This document shows positions 1 through 10,735 of a stretch of 64,000 nt of DNA, one piece after another. The first letter of the stretch is position 1; every line of letters begins with the position of its first letter. The stretch is from contig NW_022098057.1 in assembly GCF_002288925.2 (NCBI RefSeq), positions 67,022,193-67,086,192 on the forward strand, written 5' to 3'. This stretch comes from Delphinapterus leucas (Eukaryota > Chordata > Mammalia > Artiodactyla > Monodontidae). Under the pieces are notes generated by a model. That model ran no database searches and was not told the DNA's origin. It worked only from the letters and a program-made list of their open reading frames with translations. The translations under genes were made by a program, and so were the position numbers.

Positions 1-95
1 TAGATAATGCACAATGATGCTAACCAGAGTGCCTGGCCTGTAGTGGCTATCATACATGTTAGTTATATATCACTGTTATTATTATTACATTGTTG
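1..95 (+). repeat. MIR or L2 3' tail, fragment
   Basis: The first ~60 bases read like the 3' part of a MIR (AGTGCCTGGC.. then a TTATTATTATTA tail). The 5' part would lie outside the window. L2 ends in much the same way, so the family is not certain. Confidence 0.55.
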
Positions 96-426
96 TTGTT
101 TCTTGACTAATCAAGTACGTATTCAGTACCTTTAGTATTACTGCATTTTTGTTTGTAGAGTGGACCATTCCGTTACTGGAAGTAAAATAAACCATTTGCC
201 TGCTCCTGACCCTTTCTCCCTCTAAATCAAGGTAGGACAAACCACTAGGACAGTTTGAGGAATTCGCCTCATTTAGATTTTATCATTTCTGGTAAGAATG
301 GTTTGGTGTGCTTTATTGCTCATCAGGCTACCCAAGGAACTGGCACCATCAACTGTCATAATGACAAGTGCCTATGACAGTAGAGATGCTGTACTAGGGG
401 AGACGTGAGGGAAGCACACAGTGCGT
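96..426. other. Unique sequence, no feature seen
   Basis: No open frame of note, no repeat family recognised and no tandem structure. Confidence 0.5.
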
Positions 427-690
427 CCCTAAAGGTGTGGGCTTTGGCATCAGAGACCACAAGTCTGTGTCCTGATGTTGCCCCTCACAGAGGTTTAATG
501 ACTCTCAGGCAAGTCATTAAGCCTCTTTGATTTGTTTCAACATCTCAGTAGTGGAGATAATAGTAGAACTTACCCCATAAGGATTTTTTTTTTTTTTGAG
601 GGTTTAAAGAGATAGTGCGTATAAGGCACTTAGCAGAATGCCTGGCATCTGGTAAGTGCTTGATGCATGTTGCCTCAACCAAAGCAATCA
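427..690 (+). repeat. MIR SINE
   Basis: Nearly full-length mammalian-wide interspersed repeat. The order of motifs is right: GGCTTTGGCATCAGA head, core GGCAAGTCATTAAGCCTCT, then the TAAGGCACTTAGCAGAATGCCTGGCA tail region. A T-run near 587-597 looks like later expansion. It is an ancient copy and not functional. Confidence 0.85.
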
Positions 691-1005
691 CGACAATAGC
701 AGCAACAATGGTAATGGTTCAGAGGAGGGAGAGGTGACCATCAGTGGACCTGAGATGTGCATTGGGCCTACAAGAATGAGTAGGATTGGAATGGTGTGGA
801 AGACTAGAAAGCATGTCATTGGCATGGTGGAGACTACAGCCAGAATGTATAAGGTGAAAGGAAGGCAAGAGTAGAAGTTTCCAATAGAAAGTAATGTAAT
901 GTCTTTATATTTAAGAGGACTTTGCATGCCAGGCTTAGGAGGTAAACTTTAATCTTTCTGTTCAGTTTAAACTTTAACCACAAGGATCATCATTTCTGAA
1001 CCACA
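691..1005. other. Unique sequence, no feature seen
   Basis: Short open frames on both strands (72 and 79 codons) overlap each other. They have no recognisable domain and look like chance. Confidence 0.45.
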
Positions 1006-1248
1006 CATCCTGGTTTTCTTTCTTTTTTTTTTTTTTTTTTTTGCAGTACGCAGGCCTCTCACTCTTGTGGCCTCTCCCGTTGCGGAGCACAGGCTCCGGA
1101 CGCGCAGGCTCAGCGGCCGTGGTCACAGGGCCAGCAGCTCCGCGGCATGTGGGATCCTCCTGGACCAGGGCACGAACCCGTCTCTCCTGCATCGGCAGGC
1201 GGACTCTCAACCACTGCACCACCAGGGAAGCCCGCATCCTGGTTTTCT
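1006..1248 (-). mobile_element. CHR-1 SINE, short (cetacean) form, with target duplications
   Basis: The minus strand reads GCTTCCCTGGTGGTGCAGTGG, a tRNA-derived head with RNA polymerase III promoter boxes, and continues through the GC-rich body to a poly-A (T-run 1021-1042 on plus). The body is about 1020-1234. A perfect 14-base duplication, CATCCTGGTTTTCT, flanks it at 1006-1019 and 1235-1248. The form is short and lacks the extra 3' segment found in older CHR-1 copies, which points to the cetacean-specific subfamily. The open frames called here are shadows of the SINE. Confidence 0.96.
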
Positions 1249-1988
1249 GAATCAGTAAACCTGAGATAGCGTACAGGGATCGACATTTATAACAAGGCAT
1301 CTGGAAGGTTCTGTTGCAGGTGTTTTACAGATCACAATTTGAGGACACTGCATTGAAAAAAATGATGAATCACTGTAGGTAATCAAGAGGGGAGCGATTA
1401 GCTTTATAATGATAACTGTGCCTCATAGGAGCTCTTAAAACTGTACCCTTGGCCTAGGGGACGTATTAAAGAATAGATATGGTACTTAATTACAAGAAAT
1501 CCAAATGAGGACTATCCTGGAAAAACATATATTTGCAGAAATAAGTCCCAGGAAATAAAGTTTACCTAAGGGAGGAATTTGAATGTCAGGATTAAAGGTT
1601 CTACTTAAATGTTTTTACAAAAATACAGTAATGACTAATATGCATCATCGAATGATACCCTCAAATAATTTGAAACCTAGTGGGTTGCTTAAGGATATAA
1701 ATATAAGGAACAATATCTAGATCTCAAATCAGAGGCTCAGGCTTGAATTCTAGTTCAACCACTCACAAGATCTAAACTCGGATAGCTGACCTAATCCTCC
1801 ATCTGCCTCAGCTTGCTCAGGTGTCTGATAGAGATAAGAATCCCTGCTTTGTACAGGGGCCTCACAGAGAAGTTGTGAAGAATGAATGATGATATACTAA
1901 AATGTGATTTTCCAGCTCTGCGTACATTTAAAATAATGAAATTTCTCTAAGTGCTGTGAAAAAGGAAAGAAAGACGGGGTAGAGGCTT
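1249..1988. other. Unique sequence, no feature seen
   Basis: 740 bases without a recognisable repeat or gene. 1700-1890 is weakly MIR-like (a line with TCAGGCTTGAATTCTAGTTC and CCTCAGCTTGCTCA), too weak to call firmly. Confidence 0.4.
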
Positions 1989-2204
1989 AAATGAAGAGAA
2001 AACCAGGGACTTCCCTGGCAGTACAGTGGTTAAGACGCCATGCTTTGCCTGCTGGGGTCACGGGTTCGATCCTGGCAGTGGAAACTAAGATCCCACCTGC
2101 TGCATGATGGGATCAATAAATAGATAAACAAATATTTATCTATTTAAATATCAATAAATAAACAATAAATAGATAAATATTTTTTTAAAATGAAGAGAAA
2201 ACCA
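1989..2204 (+). mobile_element. Short CHR-2-like SINE with target duplications
   Basis: tRNA-like head GGGACTTCCCTGGCAGTACA and GGTTCGATCCTGG B-box-like stretch, then AACTAAGATCCCACCTGC. The tail is not poly-A but an irregular AATAAATAGATAAA repeat of about 75 bases. A perfect 17-base duplication (AAATGAAGAGAAAACCA) lies at 1989-2005 and 2188-2204. The subfamily name is tentative. Confidence 0.93.
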
Positions 2205-2400
2205 AATCCAGAAGTGGAGGCAGGGAATCAGGAATGACTTCATAGAGGTGGCAGCATTCGAGTGAGTCTTGGAGGATGGATTCCATTTGATGGAGGTTGA
2301 TGGGAGGTGTGTGGGCATTTCAGGTGGTGGGGGAAATAGCATGAACAAATGGTTGAAGCTCCAGAATATAGGGGGTTTGAGTGTTATTAGGAGTGAAGGT
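2205..2400 (-). repeat. L2 LINE fragment
   Basis: Reads as the complement of the L2 3' region: GACTTCATAGAGGTGGCAGCATTCGAGTGAGTCTTGGAGGATGG corresponds to the L2 stretch that ends in AAATGTCACCTTCTC. Strongly diverged; the edges are approximate. Confidence 0.65.
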
Positions 2401-2663
2401 AGTTTACTAGGTAGAAGTAGTTAGAGAATATGGGGGAAATAGATAAGGTCCCAAGATTCTGATTTTGATGATTAATAAGGGACCATACTGCTTTTATAAC
2501 ATACTTTATATACTTTCTCTCCACTTGCACTGTATTTTGGCATGTAAAATTTCTTCTTTCAACTGCATATCATTCAAGATAGGGTAGTTAACTTATTTTA
2601 GCATAGATATTTCCTTAGTACTATGAAAAATAACTACACCTTAACAGTGTACACTGTCACACC

Positions 2664-2780
2664 TAGGGTAAACAACTGTCCAAGTTTGCTTGGGTCTAAA
2701 GGGTTTCCCAGGACATGGAACTTTCAGTGCTAAAACTGATACAGTCAGTTTCAGGCAAACTGGAATGGTTGGTTACCCTA
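2664..2780. mobile_element. Small palindromic DNA transposon (MITE-like)
   Basis: The left end TAGGGTAAACAACTGTCCAA and the right end, read on the other strand, TAGGGTAACCAACCATTCCA, are inverted repeats, and GCAAACTT/AAGTTTGC-type arms continue inwards. ACACC occurs directly outside both ends (2659-2663 and 2781-2785). No coding capacity. It looks like an old non-autonomous element; I cannot name the family with certainty. Confidence 0.65.
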
Positions 2781-3690
2781 ACACCCACTTATAGCACCTT
2801 CCCAAAAGCTCTAAGTCTAGCCGGGGACTTGCTGTTGGAAAGTTAGTTCTGATTAGTGGTAAGGTGGAGTTTAATTTTGGAAGGCTTTGAATTTCAAGTC
2901 AAGGCTGTTTTACATAATTCCCTAGGAACCGTGGTACCATAAATGTTTCTGAACTTGAGAGTGATATTGTTACAGCTATGCACTAGAACACTGACTTGGC
3001 TGCAGTGTAAATGATGGAATTGTAGTAAGAAAGAGACCTCTTAGCACTTGGTATGGGTCTTGTGGACAAGCTCAGGTGAAATAATTACTATACTACTGAT
3101 AGGTTCTGAGTCCGGTTGAGTCATCTTTTTGGAGATGCCAAGAAAATGACTTTATATGCTCTCGTCCAATGTCAAATTTGGGTATTTTGTGCAAAAAGGG
3201 TTACACAGTGAAGAAGTAAAATGACTAATCTGGTAGAGTATTTTGGGAAAGAAAATATAGGAAGAGATAAATTTTACCTTTATGCTGGTAATGGGAATGA
3301 ATCTTGCTTGTTATTAACTGTCTTTGCTGCAAAATGATTGTTACTTGGCAAAAATCCTGGTCACAGATTAAAATAATTTTCTGGTATCTTAGGTTGATTT
3401 TCCCCCTCAGCAGACCTTGAGGTGAGGATGTGAATGCAAGGACTATTTGGGATGTGATTCTGGGAGAGAATAAGTGAGACAAGGAAGAGAAAGAAGCACA
3501 GAAGGGTAATATCAGAGAGGTTATTGCTGTGGGCATGTGGAGCTCTGAATCCTAAACGTCATTATAGCATATGCCTTAGGGTTAATCCCACGTGATGGCA
3601 AGAAAAGTCATGTAATTATTCTCCAATTCCCCTTGGCTATTGGCTGGTAGATGTTTTCAGAAGCATTAATTCCACCTAGTACTCATGATG
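2781..3690. other. Unique sequence, no feature seen
   Basis: A 103-codon minus-strand open frame at 3225-3536 has no recognisable domain and an ordinary AT-rich composition. Otherwise nothing is seen. Confidence 0.45.
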
Positions 3691-3699
3691 CCTCACTAT

Positions 3700-4085
3700 T
3701 TCATTGCTCACTGGCCAGAATTCCAATTGCTACAATTTGCATCAGTTTGGCTGAGGTCCTCCTCTGCACATGTGACTTGCTAGAAGTCCCAGGGAATTAG
3801 ATATTTTGTTCCTACCACAAACAGCCCAACTCTTGGCTCCTCTGTGGGATACCTCTAAGGCATGTGTTCTACCCCCATTTCCCAGAGCTTTCCAGCAGAA
3901 TTAAGTTCAAGTTACCCAGAGTGGTGGTTTGTTTGATAATGTACCTTCATAGGCTCCCTTCCATTCTCTGTTTCCCTCCTCCAGTCTTCTACCTGTGCTT
4001 GGTAGGACCACATCCAATATTAACTACCTGCACTGGAACCTTTGTTCCAAGGTCTATTCCTGGAGAATCCCAGGCAGAGAAATAT
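3700..4085 (+). repeat. Ancient interspersed repeat, family not named
   Basis: The 3' half (about 3925-4085) resembles a widespread mammalian repeat whose end carries a run like ATTAACTACCTGCACTGGAA followed by GTTCCAAGGTCTATTCCTGG. A similar 3' end is seen at 22590-22960. The overlapping 83-codon frame at 3864-4115 is therefore not taken as a gene. Confidence 0.4.
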
Positions 4086-4089
4086 ACAA

Positions 4090-5235
4090 CATTACTTTTT
4101 CATTTTTTAATATAAATAAAATATTAGTTTCTGACACTACACTGGTTATAGGAAGATGATATGTTATCCATTTTTACGGGCAACTGTTAAGGAGGGAGCC
4201 ATCAGTCGTTTGCTAAGGATTGTTTCGGGTATAGTCAGACCGGTGGAAGTTGGAAAGCACTGGACAACCTCACATAGCTTTGCTAAGCCCCGCCTCTACT
4301 ATTTCATTTTAATAATGACCAGATTCCAACTGGGGGGACAGGAAGAAGGAAACACACAACAATTCAAATGTTAAAATGCCTTCACAGTTTATAACAGGTA
4401 ATTAATAGCAAGGCATCCTAATTCATTCTTATTTCATACAAAAAGTGTGGATCTTAAAGCCAAAAGATGAAGAAATAATACTCTAAAGAGAAATATGAAG
4501 CTCTGGGGGTTGTATAACTGCCTCATCACTCACCTGCTTAATGACTATAGTTATGATTTCAAAAAGGAAATAGATATCCAATTATTTTACTGAGGGTTAA
4601 AGAACATAGCAGACTACACAAGAGCTCGTTTTTAGTGGAAAAATGTCAATGCGCAGTGGAAAATAACAGATTATAATCACCAGGCCCTCACTCTATGTTT
4701 TAATATTAATATGTTGCCATGTTTTCAGGACACATTGTTTCAGAAAATTAGTCTCAGGTTTCCATATTTTATGAGAAGATGATTTCATTAGCCATGGAAT
4801 GTCTATTTTTGTTACTGCTAAGGGGAGCCCGAGAACTTCAAATCATAATTGAAATATTCCATTGATGTGGTTGCTTAGCAACAGACTTTTATATAAGCGG
4901 ACTAATCATTTTGCTTAAAATTTTGTGACTTTAAACTTTTTAATTTGTTGTTGGCAGATCACCTTGCTATAAAATGTGTATTTTCCTCTATAGCTTTAAA
5001 TGCATATTTGTGTATGGATGTATGTCTCATAGAACGTGGCCAAAATTTGGTTTCCTTTGAACTGTCTCCATGGACCAGGTTGACATGGCATGACTAGAAT
5101 TAATGGAAATTTTGTGACTTGCAAGACTTTTTTTTTTTTTTTAACTAGTAAAACAACTCAAATTATGCTCAGATTGTTAAGAGCAGCAATCAACTTTGTT
5201 GTCAATTCAAAACAATAGGCCCTGGAGAAAAAAAG
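4090..5235. other. Unique, repeat-poor stretch
   Basis: About 1.1 kb with no recognised repeat. It contains a perfect X-box palindrome (listed separately) and could be a conserved non-coding element, but conservation cannot be seen from one sequence. Confidence 0.4.
4870..4882. promoter_or_regulatory. RFX-type X-box (imperfect-spacer palindrome)
   Basis: GTTGCTTAGCAAC: two perfect inverted half-sites (GTTGCT/AGCAAC) around one base. This fits the RFX-family consensus GTNRCY-N-RGYAAC. It sits in repeat-poor DNA, not in a known repeat. Whether it is bound is unknown; a 13-base match of this quality is uncommon by chance in AT-rich DNA but not impossible. Confidence 0.5.
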
Positions 5236-5360
5236 GGGAATTCCATGGTGGTCCAATTGTTAGGACTCCACACTTCCACTGTAGGGGGCCTGGGTTTGAT
5301 CCCTGGCCAGGGAACTAATCCTGCGAGCCATGTGGCATGGCAAAAAAAAAAAACAAAACA
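5236..5360 (+). mobile_element. Short CHR-2-like SINE
   Basis: Head GGGGAATTCCATGGTGGTCC, B-box-like GGTTTGATCCCTGGCCAGGG, then a poly-A at 5342-5353. Diverged head and no clear target duplication, so it is older than the copy at 1989-2204. Confidence 0.88.
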
Positions 5361-5589
5361 CGAAAACTTAACAGGTCCTGGGTCTCACATGCGGTTCCTC
5401 TCCCAACCTCCTTTTCACTGTTTGAGCCTTTCCACTCCCATTCACAGTCTCTGTCAGGAGAATATAACCCTCAAATACCCAACATAATAACAGCTGTTTC
5501 TTTGGTAAGTTGCTAACATTATAGTAGCAAAGATTTTCATTCCTTTCCTTATCAGTGTGTAACTGTTTTCCATGTAGGTTCACAAAAAG

Positions 5590-5815
5590 CTGTGGGTTTA
5601 GTGGACAGTATATAAGCTCTAGAGTTACAGGGACTTTGGTTGAAGTCCTTGCTGCACTGTTTACACTTTGGAAAACCTTACCTAAATTAGTTTCTGCCTC
5701 TGAGCCAGAGGCAGATGGCCGTAGAAATATGTCTTATAAGGCTGTTGTGAGAATCAGAGATGATGCACACAGAGTGCTGTCTCTAGATGCAGGTGCTCAA
5801 GAAAAGGCAAAAGTG
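5590..5815 (+). repeat. MIR SINE
   Basis: MIR head-to-tail order: TCTAGAGTTACAGGGACTTTGG, then the AGGCTGTTGTGAGAATCAGAGATGATG segment matching the TTGTGAGGATTAAATGAGATAAT consensus region, then AGGTGCTCAAG. Diverged. The 90-codon open frame here is a shadow. Confidence 0.75.
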
Positions 5816-5825
5816 AAAATGTGGT

Positions 5826-6375
5826 AAAAAGGTGTTTCAGAGATCATCTAGTTTAAGCTCAGGATTGACCGTTGCACTATGGACCAAACATGACATGTAG
5901 ATAAATCTACTGTTGCTGTGCCTGCATTTGCTGGTCAATGCATCTTTCCCATCAAAATATATCCTGAGCTGTTGCTCTCTGTTGGTCACTATGGTATGTT
6001 TGGGAGGTTGCAATTTAGTGTAAAACAATGCTCTCTGCTCTAAAGTCAGTGTCTAGTTGGAGTAGAGAGAGAGATTAAGGAATAAAGTTAGCCAAAGAAA
6101 GGGTGTTGCATACAATGTGGAAAAAAGAGAGATGATGAACATTCCTTGAAATATTCACTCTCCTTGATCCAGACAGCATAATTTTAAATTTATTTAATAT
6201 ATAGCATTTGGATACATGTAGTTGTACCCCGGGGAGGTTTTTGTTTATACCAGATTATCACAGATTATACTCATTTAACTCAATCCATATACTTCGTCTC
6301 TTACACTGCTCCCTTCTGTTCCATGGAAGCAAAATAGCATGATCACGAGGTAATTCCATTGAAGACTCTCATCAA
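5826..6375. other. Mostly unique sequence
   Basis: 5833-5860 (CAGAGATCATCTAG) resembles a short piece of an ancient SINE-like repeat also seen near 31047 and 44535. Nothing else is recognised. Confidence 0.35.
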
Positions 6376-6645
6376 ACATGCCCACCGTTCACTGCTGTGG
6401 TGGAAAAAACTTGGTAGCAGATAATCTTGGTTTGATTATCCTTTAACTGCTATTTGTGCAGGCTCAAGCAAGCTAGTTACTAACCCCCTTGGACCTGATT
6501 TCCTTTTTGACCAAATGGGAATGACAGTACCTACAGTGCTGAGAGAAGAGCCAGTGAAATCATGCAAAGAAAATGCTTAGCCCAGTGCTAGGCACAGAGA
6601 GAGCGATCAGTTACATCCTCCATTATATATTCACCAGATAGCAGA
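6376..6645 (+). repeat. MIR SINE
   Basis: Diverged but complete order: GTAGCAGATAATCTTGGTTTGA head, CCCTTGGACCTGATTTCC core, AATGGGAATGACAGTACCTAC, AAATGCTTAGCCCAGTGCTAGGCAC tail. Confidence 0.78.
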
Positions 6646-6664
6646 CTTTTATGAGACCTTAATA

Positions 6665-7124
6665 CAGGCATACCTCATTTTATTGTGCTTTGCTTTATTG
6701 TGCACCACAGATACTGCATTTTCTACAAATTGAAGGTCTGTGGCAAGCCTGAGTTGAGCAAGCCTGTTGGTGCCCTTTTTCCAATACCATTTGCTTACTT
6801 CATGTCTCTGTATCATATTTTGTTAATTCATGCCAAATTTCAAACTTTTTCATTATCATATTTATTATGGTGATTTGTGATGTCTTTGATGTTACTATTG
6901 TAATTGTTTTGGCAATTTTTAGCAATAAAGTAGTTTTTAATTAAGGTATATACATTGTTTTCTTAGACATAACGTTATTGCACACTTAATAAACTACAGT
7001 ATAGTGTAAATATATCTTTTATATGCACTGGAAAACCAAAAAATTCATGTTCTCATTTTATGGTGGTATTCACTTTATGAGGGTTGTCTGGAAATGAATC
7101 GGCAATATCTCTGAGGTATGCCTG
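6665..7124. mobile_element. Tigger1-type DNA transposon, internally deleted
   Basis: Both ends are present as inverted repeats: CAGGCATACCTCATTTTATT at the left and its counterpart TGAGGTATGCCTG at the right. TA lies directly outside each end (6663-6664 and 7125-7126), the target duplication used by the pogo/Tigger branch of Tc1/mariner. The length is 460 bases, against about 2.4 kb for the autonomous element, so the transposase gene is gone and only the termini and adjoining sequence remain. Such deletion derivatives moved in trans. The short open frame at 6685-6873 is non-coding element sequence. Confidence 0.93.
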
Positions 7125-7126
7125 TA

Positions 7127-7810
7127 TACACCAGGCATCATTTTCACTGCAGAAATGATAAGGATGGCATACATTGGGTCCTTGATAAGCCTATAGCTTA
7201 ATAAAGGAAGCACATCATGTAAAAAGATAAATCATAATAAAAAAGAAGCATTATTTTATTTGCAGAATCCTATGGGGGCAGCAAGAAGAGAGCCACATAC
7301 TCCATGGCACAGTTCAGAAAGGGCTGAAGAAGGGGAAGACCTTGGGACTGGATGTTAGAGAGAAACAAGAGCTTGACGTGTAAATAAAGAGCTTGATGTG
7401 TAAATAAATGGGAAAGATTTGAATGATTTAACTCCAGAAAGAAATACTAGTATTTCATGCTAGTATTTCATATTTCATTTTTTGAATGAAAACTTGTGCA
7501 TTATATTTTCAATAGATGTCCTCATGAAAGGACAAATGAGAGATTTAGGGTCAGCTTATTAGCCCTGAAATCACACTCTTTTAGGCACAGAATTCTACCC
7601 CAAGCACGTGTGGGAATGAGGCATTTGATGCCATTGTGTCCAGAGCATCACATTTATTGTCTCCAGGAACTTACAGTGTCAGAACTATAGACTTAATGCA
7701 GCTAATGTCTCCAGAAGTTAAGAAATAATCAGTGAAAGCATGAATTAGGCACTTATTTTTATCTTTCAATAATAATCTGTTTCAAGTCAGATACTCTGCC
7801 TTGTTTAAAG
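7127..7810. other. Unique sequence with a 20-base tandem duplication
   Basis: 7369-7388 and 7389-7408 are adjacent copies of GAGCTTGACGTGTAAATAAA differing at one position. 7440-7482 also has repeated TAGTATTTCAT motifs. No gene or family is recognised. Confidence 0.5.
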
Positions 7811-8775
7811 GCATTAGTGGGTGGTGATCAAGATGGTGGAATAGAAGGACATGGAGCTCACCTCTTCCCACAAATACCTCAAAAATACATCCACATGTGG
7901 AACATAAAGATCGCTGAAGATACACTGAACACTGCCAGAAGATCTCGTACAACCAAAGCTGCAAGATCACTACATAACCGGGTAGAACAAAAGGAAAAAC
8001 AGAAAGGAACGTGGATAGGACCTGTGTCCCTGGGAGGGAGCTGTGAAAGGAGAAGCAAGAAGCTATAGGAAAGAGAAAATCACAATAGGATAAGCAAATA
8101 CAAAAAAGGATTGGAGATCAAAAAATAAGCCAGTACATAGATTTTAAGAATCAAAAAATGTTTGTGAAAGTGATTTTAACCACAATGAAAAGCAAGAGAC
8201 TAACCATGAAGATGCAAAATAAGACACCAGAATCATAAAATGTGGAGAAGGAGAGTAAGAAAATGTAGATTCTTTTGTTAGAAGGCATTTAAGCTTATAT
8301 AACTACCAGTCTAAAGCAAGTAGATACAGTAAGGAGTGAACACACTTGAAAACCAGGGTAACCATGAATCAAAGACATACAATAGAAGCACAAAAACCAA
8401 AAAGAAGAGAACTCAAGCATAATACAAAAGAAAACCATCAAACTGAAAAAGGAAAAAGAAAAAGAAATAAAGAAATACAAAATCAACTGGAAAACAAGGT
8501 TTAAAATGACAATAAATACATACCTATCAATAGTTACTTCAAATATAAGTGGACTAAATGCTCCAATCAAAAGACAAAGAGTGGCAGACTGGATACTAAA
8601 ACAAGAGCCTACAATATAAGAGACCCATTTTATGGCAAAGGACACATATAGATTGAAAATGAGGGGATTGAAAAAGATATTTCATGCAAATCTGAAAATC
8701 TGAATCATTTTGCTGTACACTTGAAAGTAACACGACATTGTAAATCAACTATGCTGCAATAAAAAAAAAATTTAT
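7811..8775 (+). mobile_element. L1 LINE, severely internally deleted
   Basis: Starts with an L1 5' UTR (GGTGATCAAGATGGTGGAAT at about 7828, then CCTGGGAGGGAGCTGTGAA at about 8029). It passes through an ORF1/ORF2 junction-like region with the ORF2 start, then jumps to an L1 3' end (GCTGTACACTTGAAAGTAAC, CATTGTAAATCAACTATGC, poly-A at 8760-8770). A full element is several kb, so the middle is missing. The minus-strand 116-codon frame at 8295-8645 is its antisense shadow. Confidence 0.85.
8506..8619 (+). pseudogene. L1 ORF2 amino-terminal remnant (endonuclease start)
   Basis: From the ATG, 37 codons read through to a stop and include YLSIVTSNISGLNAPIKRQR at about residues 6-25, then VADWILKQEPTI. 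This is the start of the L1 ORF2 apurinic-type endonuclease, including the Asn-containing strand (SNISGLN). The following QET motif with the catalytic Glu is lost: a small deletion and a stop follow EPTI. It cannot encode an active enzyme. Confidence 0.85.
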
Positions 8776-10515
8776 GTATTTTCTCAACCTGACTGTGAAG
8801 GATGAAAGTTATGAAATAAATGCACCTACATTTTCATACAGTTTTATACGTGTTTAAAATTAAATTCCCACTGCCCACTAATGACTTAAGTTAATTCAGA
8901 ATAGTTGAAACAAAGAAGTCCAAGCCACGCAGATCCAAGCGTGATGGTTTGTAATCATTCCTACAAAACAGAGCTCTTAAGGCTGATTTATCTTTAGTTG
9001 TATGCAAGAGGATACTGCTGGAAAATTCAGTCCTATGACTCTGATCAAATTCAGAGTGAGAAAAGTCAGTCTACAGGGAAAAAAAAATACAGTTTTTATT
9101 GGACATAGAACTTCTGTAGTGCAGGTGCTTATTTGCCTGGGGGAGTCCCAATTTTTAGTTCTAATATATCCGTTGTATGTCTTCAATTAACTTATTCTAT
9201 GCATCTCACTGCTGACAATTCTCTTATCAGAACTTGGCTAGGTAGGTGGGGTAGGATTCAAAATGAGTACTTCTGTCTTGATTTTTAGTCAGGCTACTTC
9301 TGACACAAAGCTTAACAATTTAAGTTAACAGGTTAACGTCTACAGTTATCTGTGGCTCTACCACAGTCTTATGAATTTTGAAGGCAACTGTTTTCTGATA
9401 CTCACGACTGATTATTGTTCTTGGTGCTTTTCTTGTATATGGAAGGAGCTGATCATGACAAACTATACCAGTTTGATTATTGCTGTTGTGTTTAAGATGT
9501 TAATTTACCTTCTTAGTTGATGGTATCCTGATCCCTGTGTCTGAACTAATGTATTTCTTACTTTTAGCACCAATGTATTTACATCAAAATACTACTCACA
9601 TGATGGTTTTCATTTGGGAAGCTTTTGTTTAAGGTATAAATTTATCTTGTCCTAATATAGTTGTTATGTAATGCAAATGTTTAAGATAGTTTTAAGTCTC
9701 GTGCATGGGTGGCGTTTGTGTCAAAGATGTTGCTACAGTATTATGAGTTGGTTTGTTGCCTAGGTAGAACTGGAAGGGAGTAACACATTTTACTTTGTTT
9801 AAGGACATCCCCAGCTCTTGTGACAATGAACAATGCAGAACAGCCCATTGATTCTCTACTTGCCAGCAGTCCTAAGCCAATATTTTGGAAAGCAGCTTCT
9901 TGGATGGAAATCATCGACACATATTACACTATACAGCTTTATGGTGCATAAATTCCCACAATGACCCAATTTGCTGGAGTCCCACAGTCCCACTAGATCA
10001 CTTTGGCACTGTGCTCTGATGTGTGCAGTAGTTCCAAAAATCCTCTGATTTGAGAGTCTTTCCTAGCTCTTTGCTAGCTGGTCCACTGGTGTCTTTTTTT
10101 TTTTTTTTTTTTTTTAAGTGGTTCTGTTCCTATGTTATCTGGAGAACCTAAATTTCTTCCTAAAATCACCCGTAGTGTTTGCAAAGGAGGTATCTTTTTA
10201 GGGTTCTACCACTGTCTACTCTTCTTAACGTCTTCACCATTCCAAAAAAGTGAGGAAAATAATTCCCATTCCTTTCTAGTCATTCATTTTTCTCAATCTC
10301 AAATCATGGTCACCTTCACCTACCCCTGGCTACACCCCTACTGCTAGTGAAATTACTACTTTCTTTAGCTGTTCCAGAGGGTATACCCTGGTATAAGACC
10401 TGTAACAAGATTTTAAAAGGTAATAACTGATGTCAGGATAATAAATTATAAGTATTTCCCCCAATTCTTTAACATAGTTATTACTTCTATTAAAAGAAAA
10501 AAGGCCAAACTAATA
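8776..10515. other. Unique sequence, no feature seen
   Basis: 1.7 kb without a recognised repeat apart from a T-run at 10097-10116. Short open frames on both strands at 8977-9190 overlap one another and are not credible genes. Confidence 0.4.
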
Positions 10516-10517
10516 TC

Positions 10518-10735
10518 CCTTGCGATACAGTAGAGTGGTTAAAGGTAAGGGATTTGAAGTCTGGCTCAAGATAGAATCCCAAATCTGCCCACTTAGTCCT
10601 GTGACCTTGGAAATGTTACTTACCCACTATAGTCCTCAATTTTATCATTTTCACAGGGGAGATGGGAGGATCAGATAAGATTAACATAATGACTGGCACA
10701 AATTAAATCTACAAATAGTGGGTATTTTTAACATC
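10518..10735 (+). repeat. MIR SINE
   Basis: GTAGAGTGGTTAAAGGTAAGG head, CTGTGACCTTGGAAATGTTACTTACC core, CAGGGGAGATGGGAGGATCAGATAAGA, ATGACTGGCACAAATTAAATC tail. Orientation is clear. Confidence 0.85.

Noticed and set aside
8295..8645. 116-codon minus-strand frame with a membrane-protein look
   Set aside because: It is antisense to the A-rich L1 ORF1/ORF2 region; A-rich DNA read backwards gives Phe/Ile/Leu-rich shadows.
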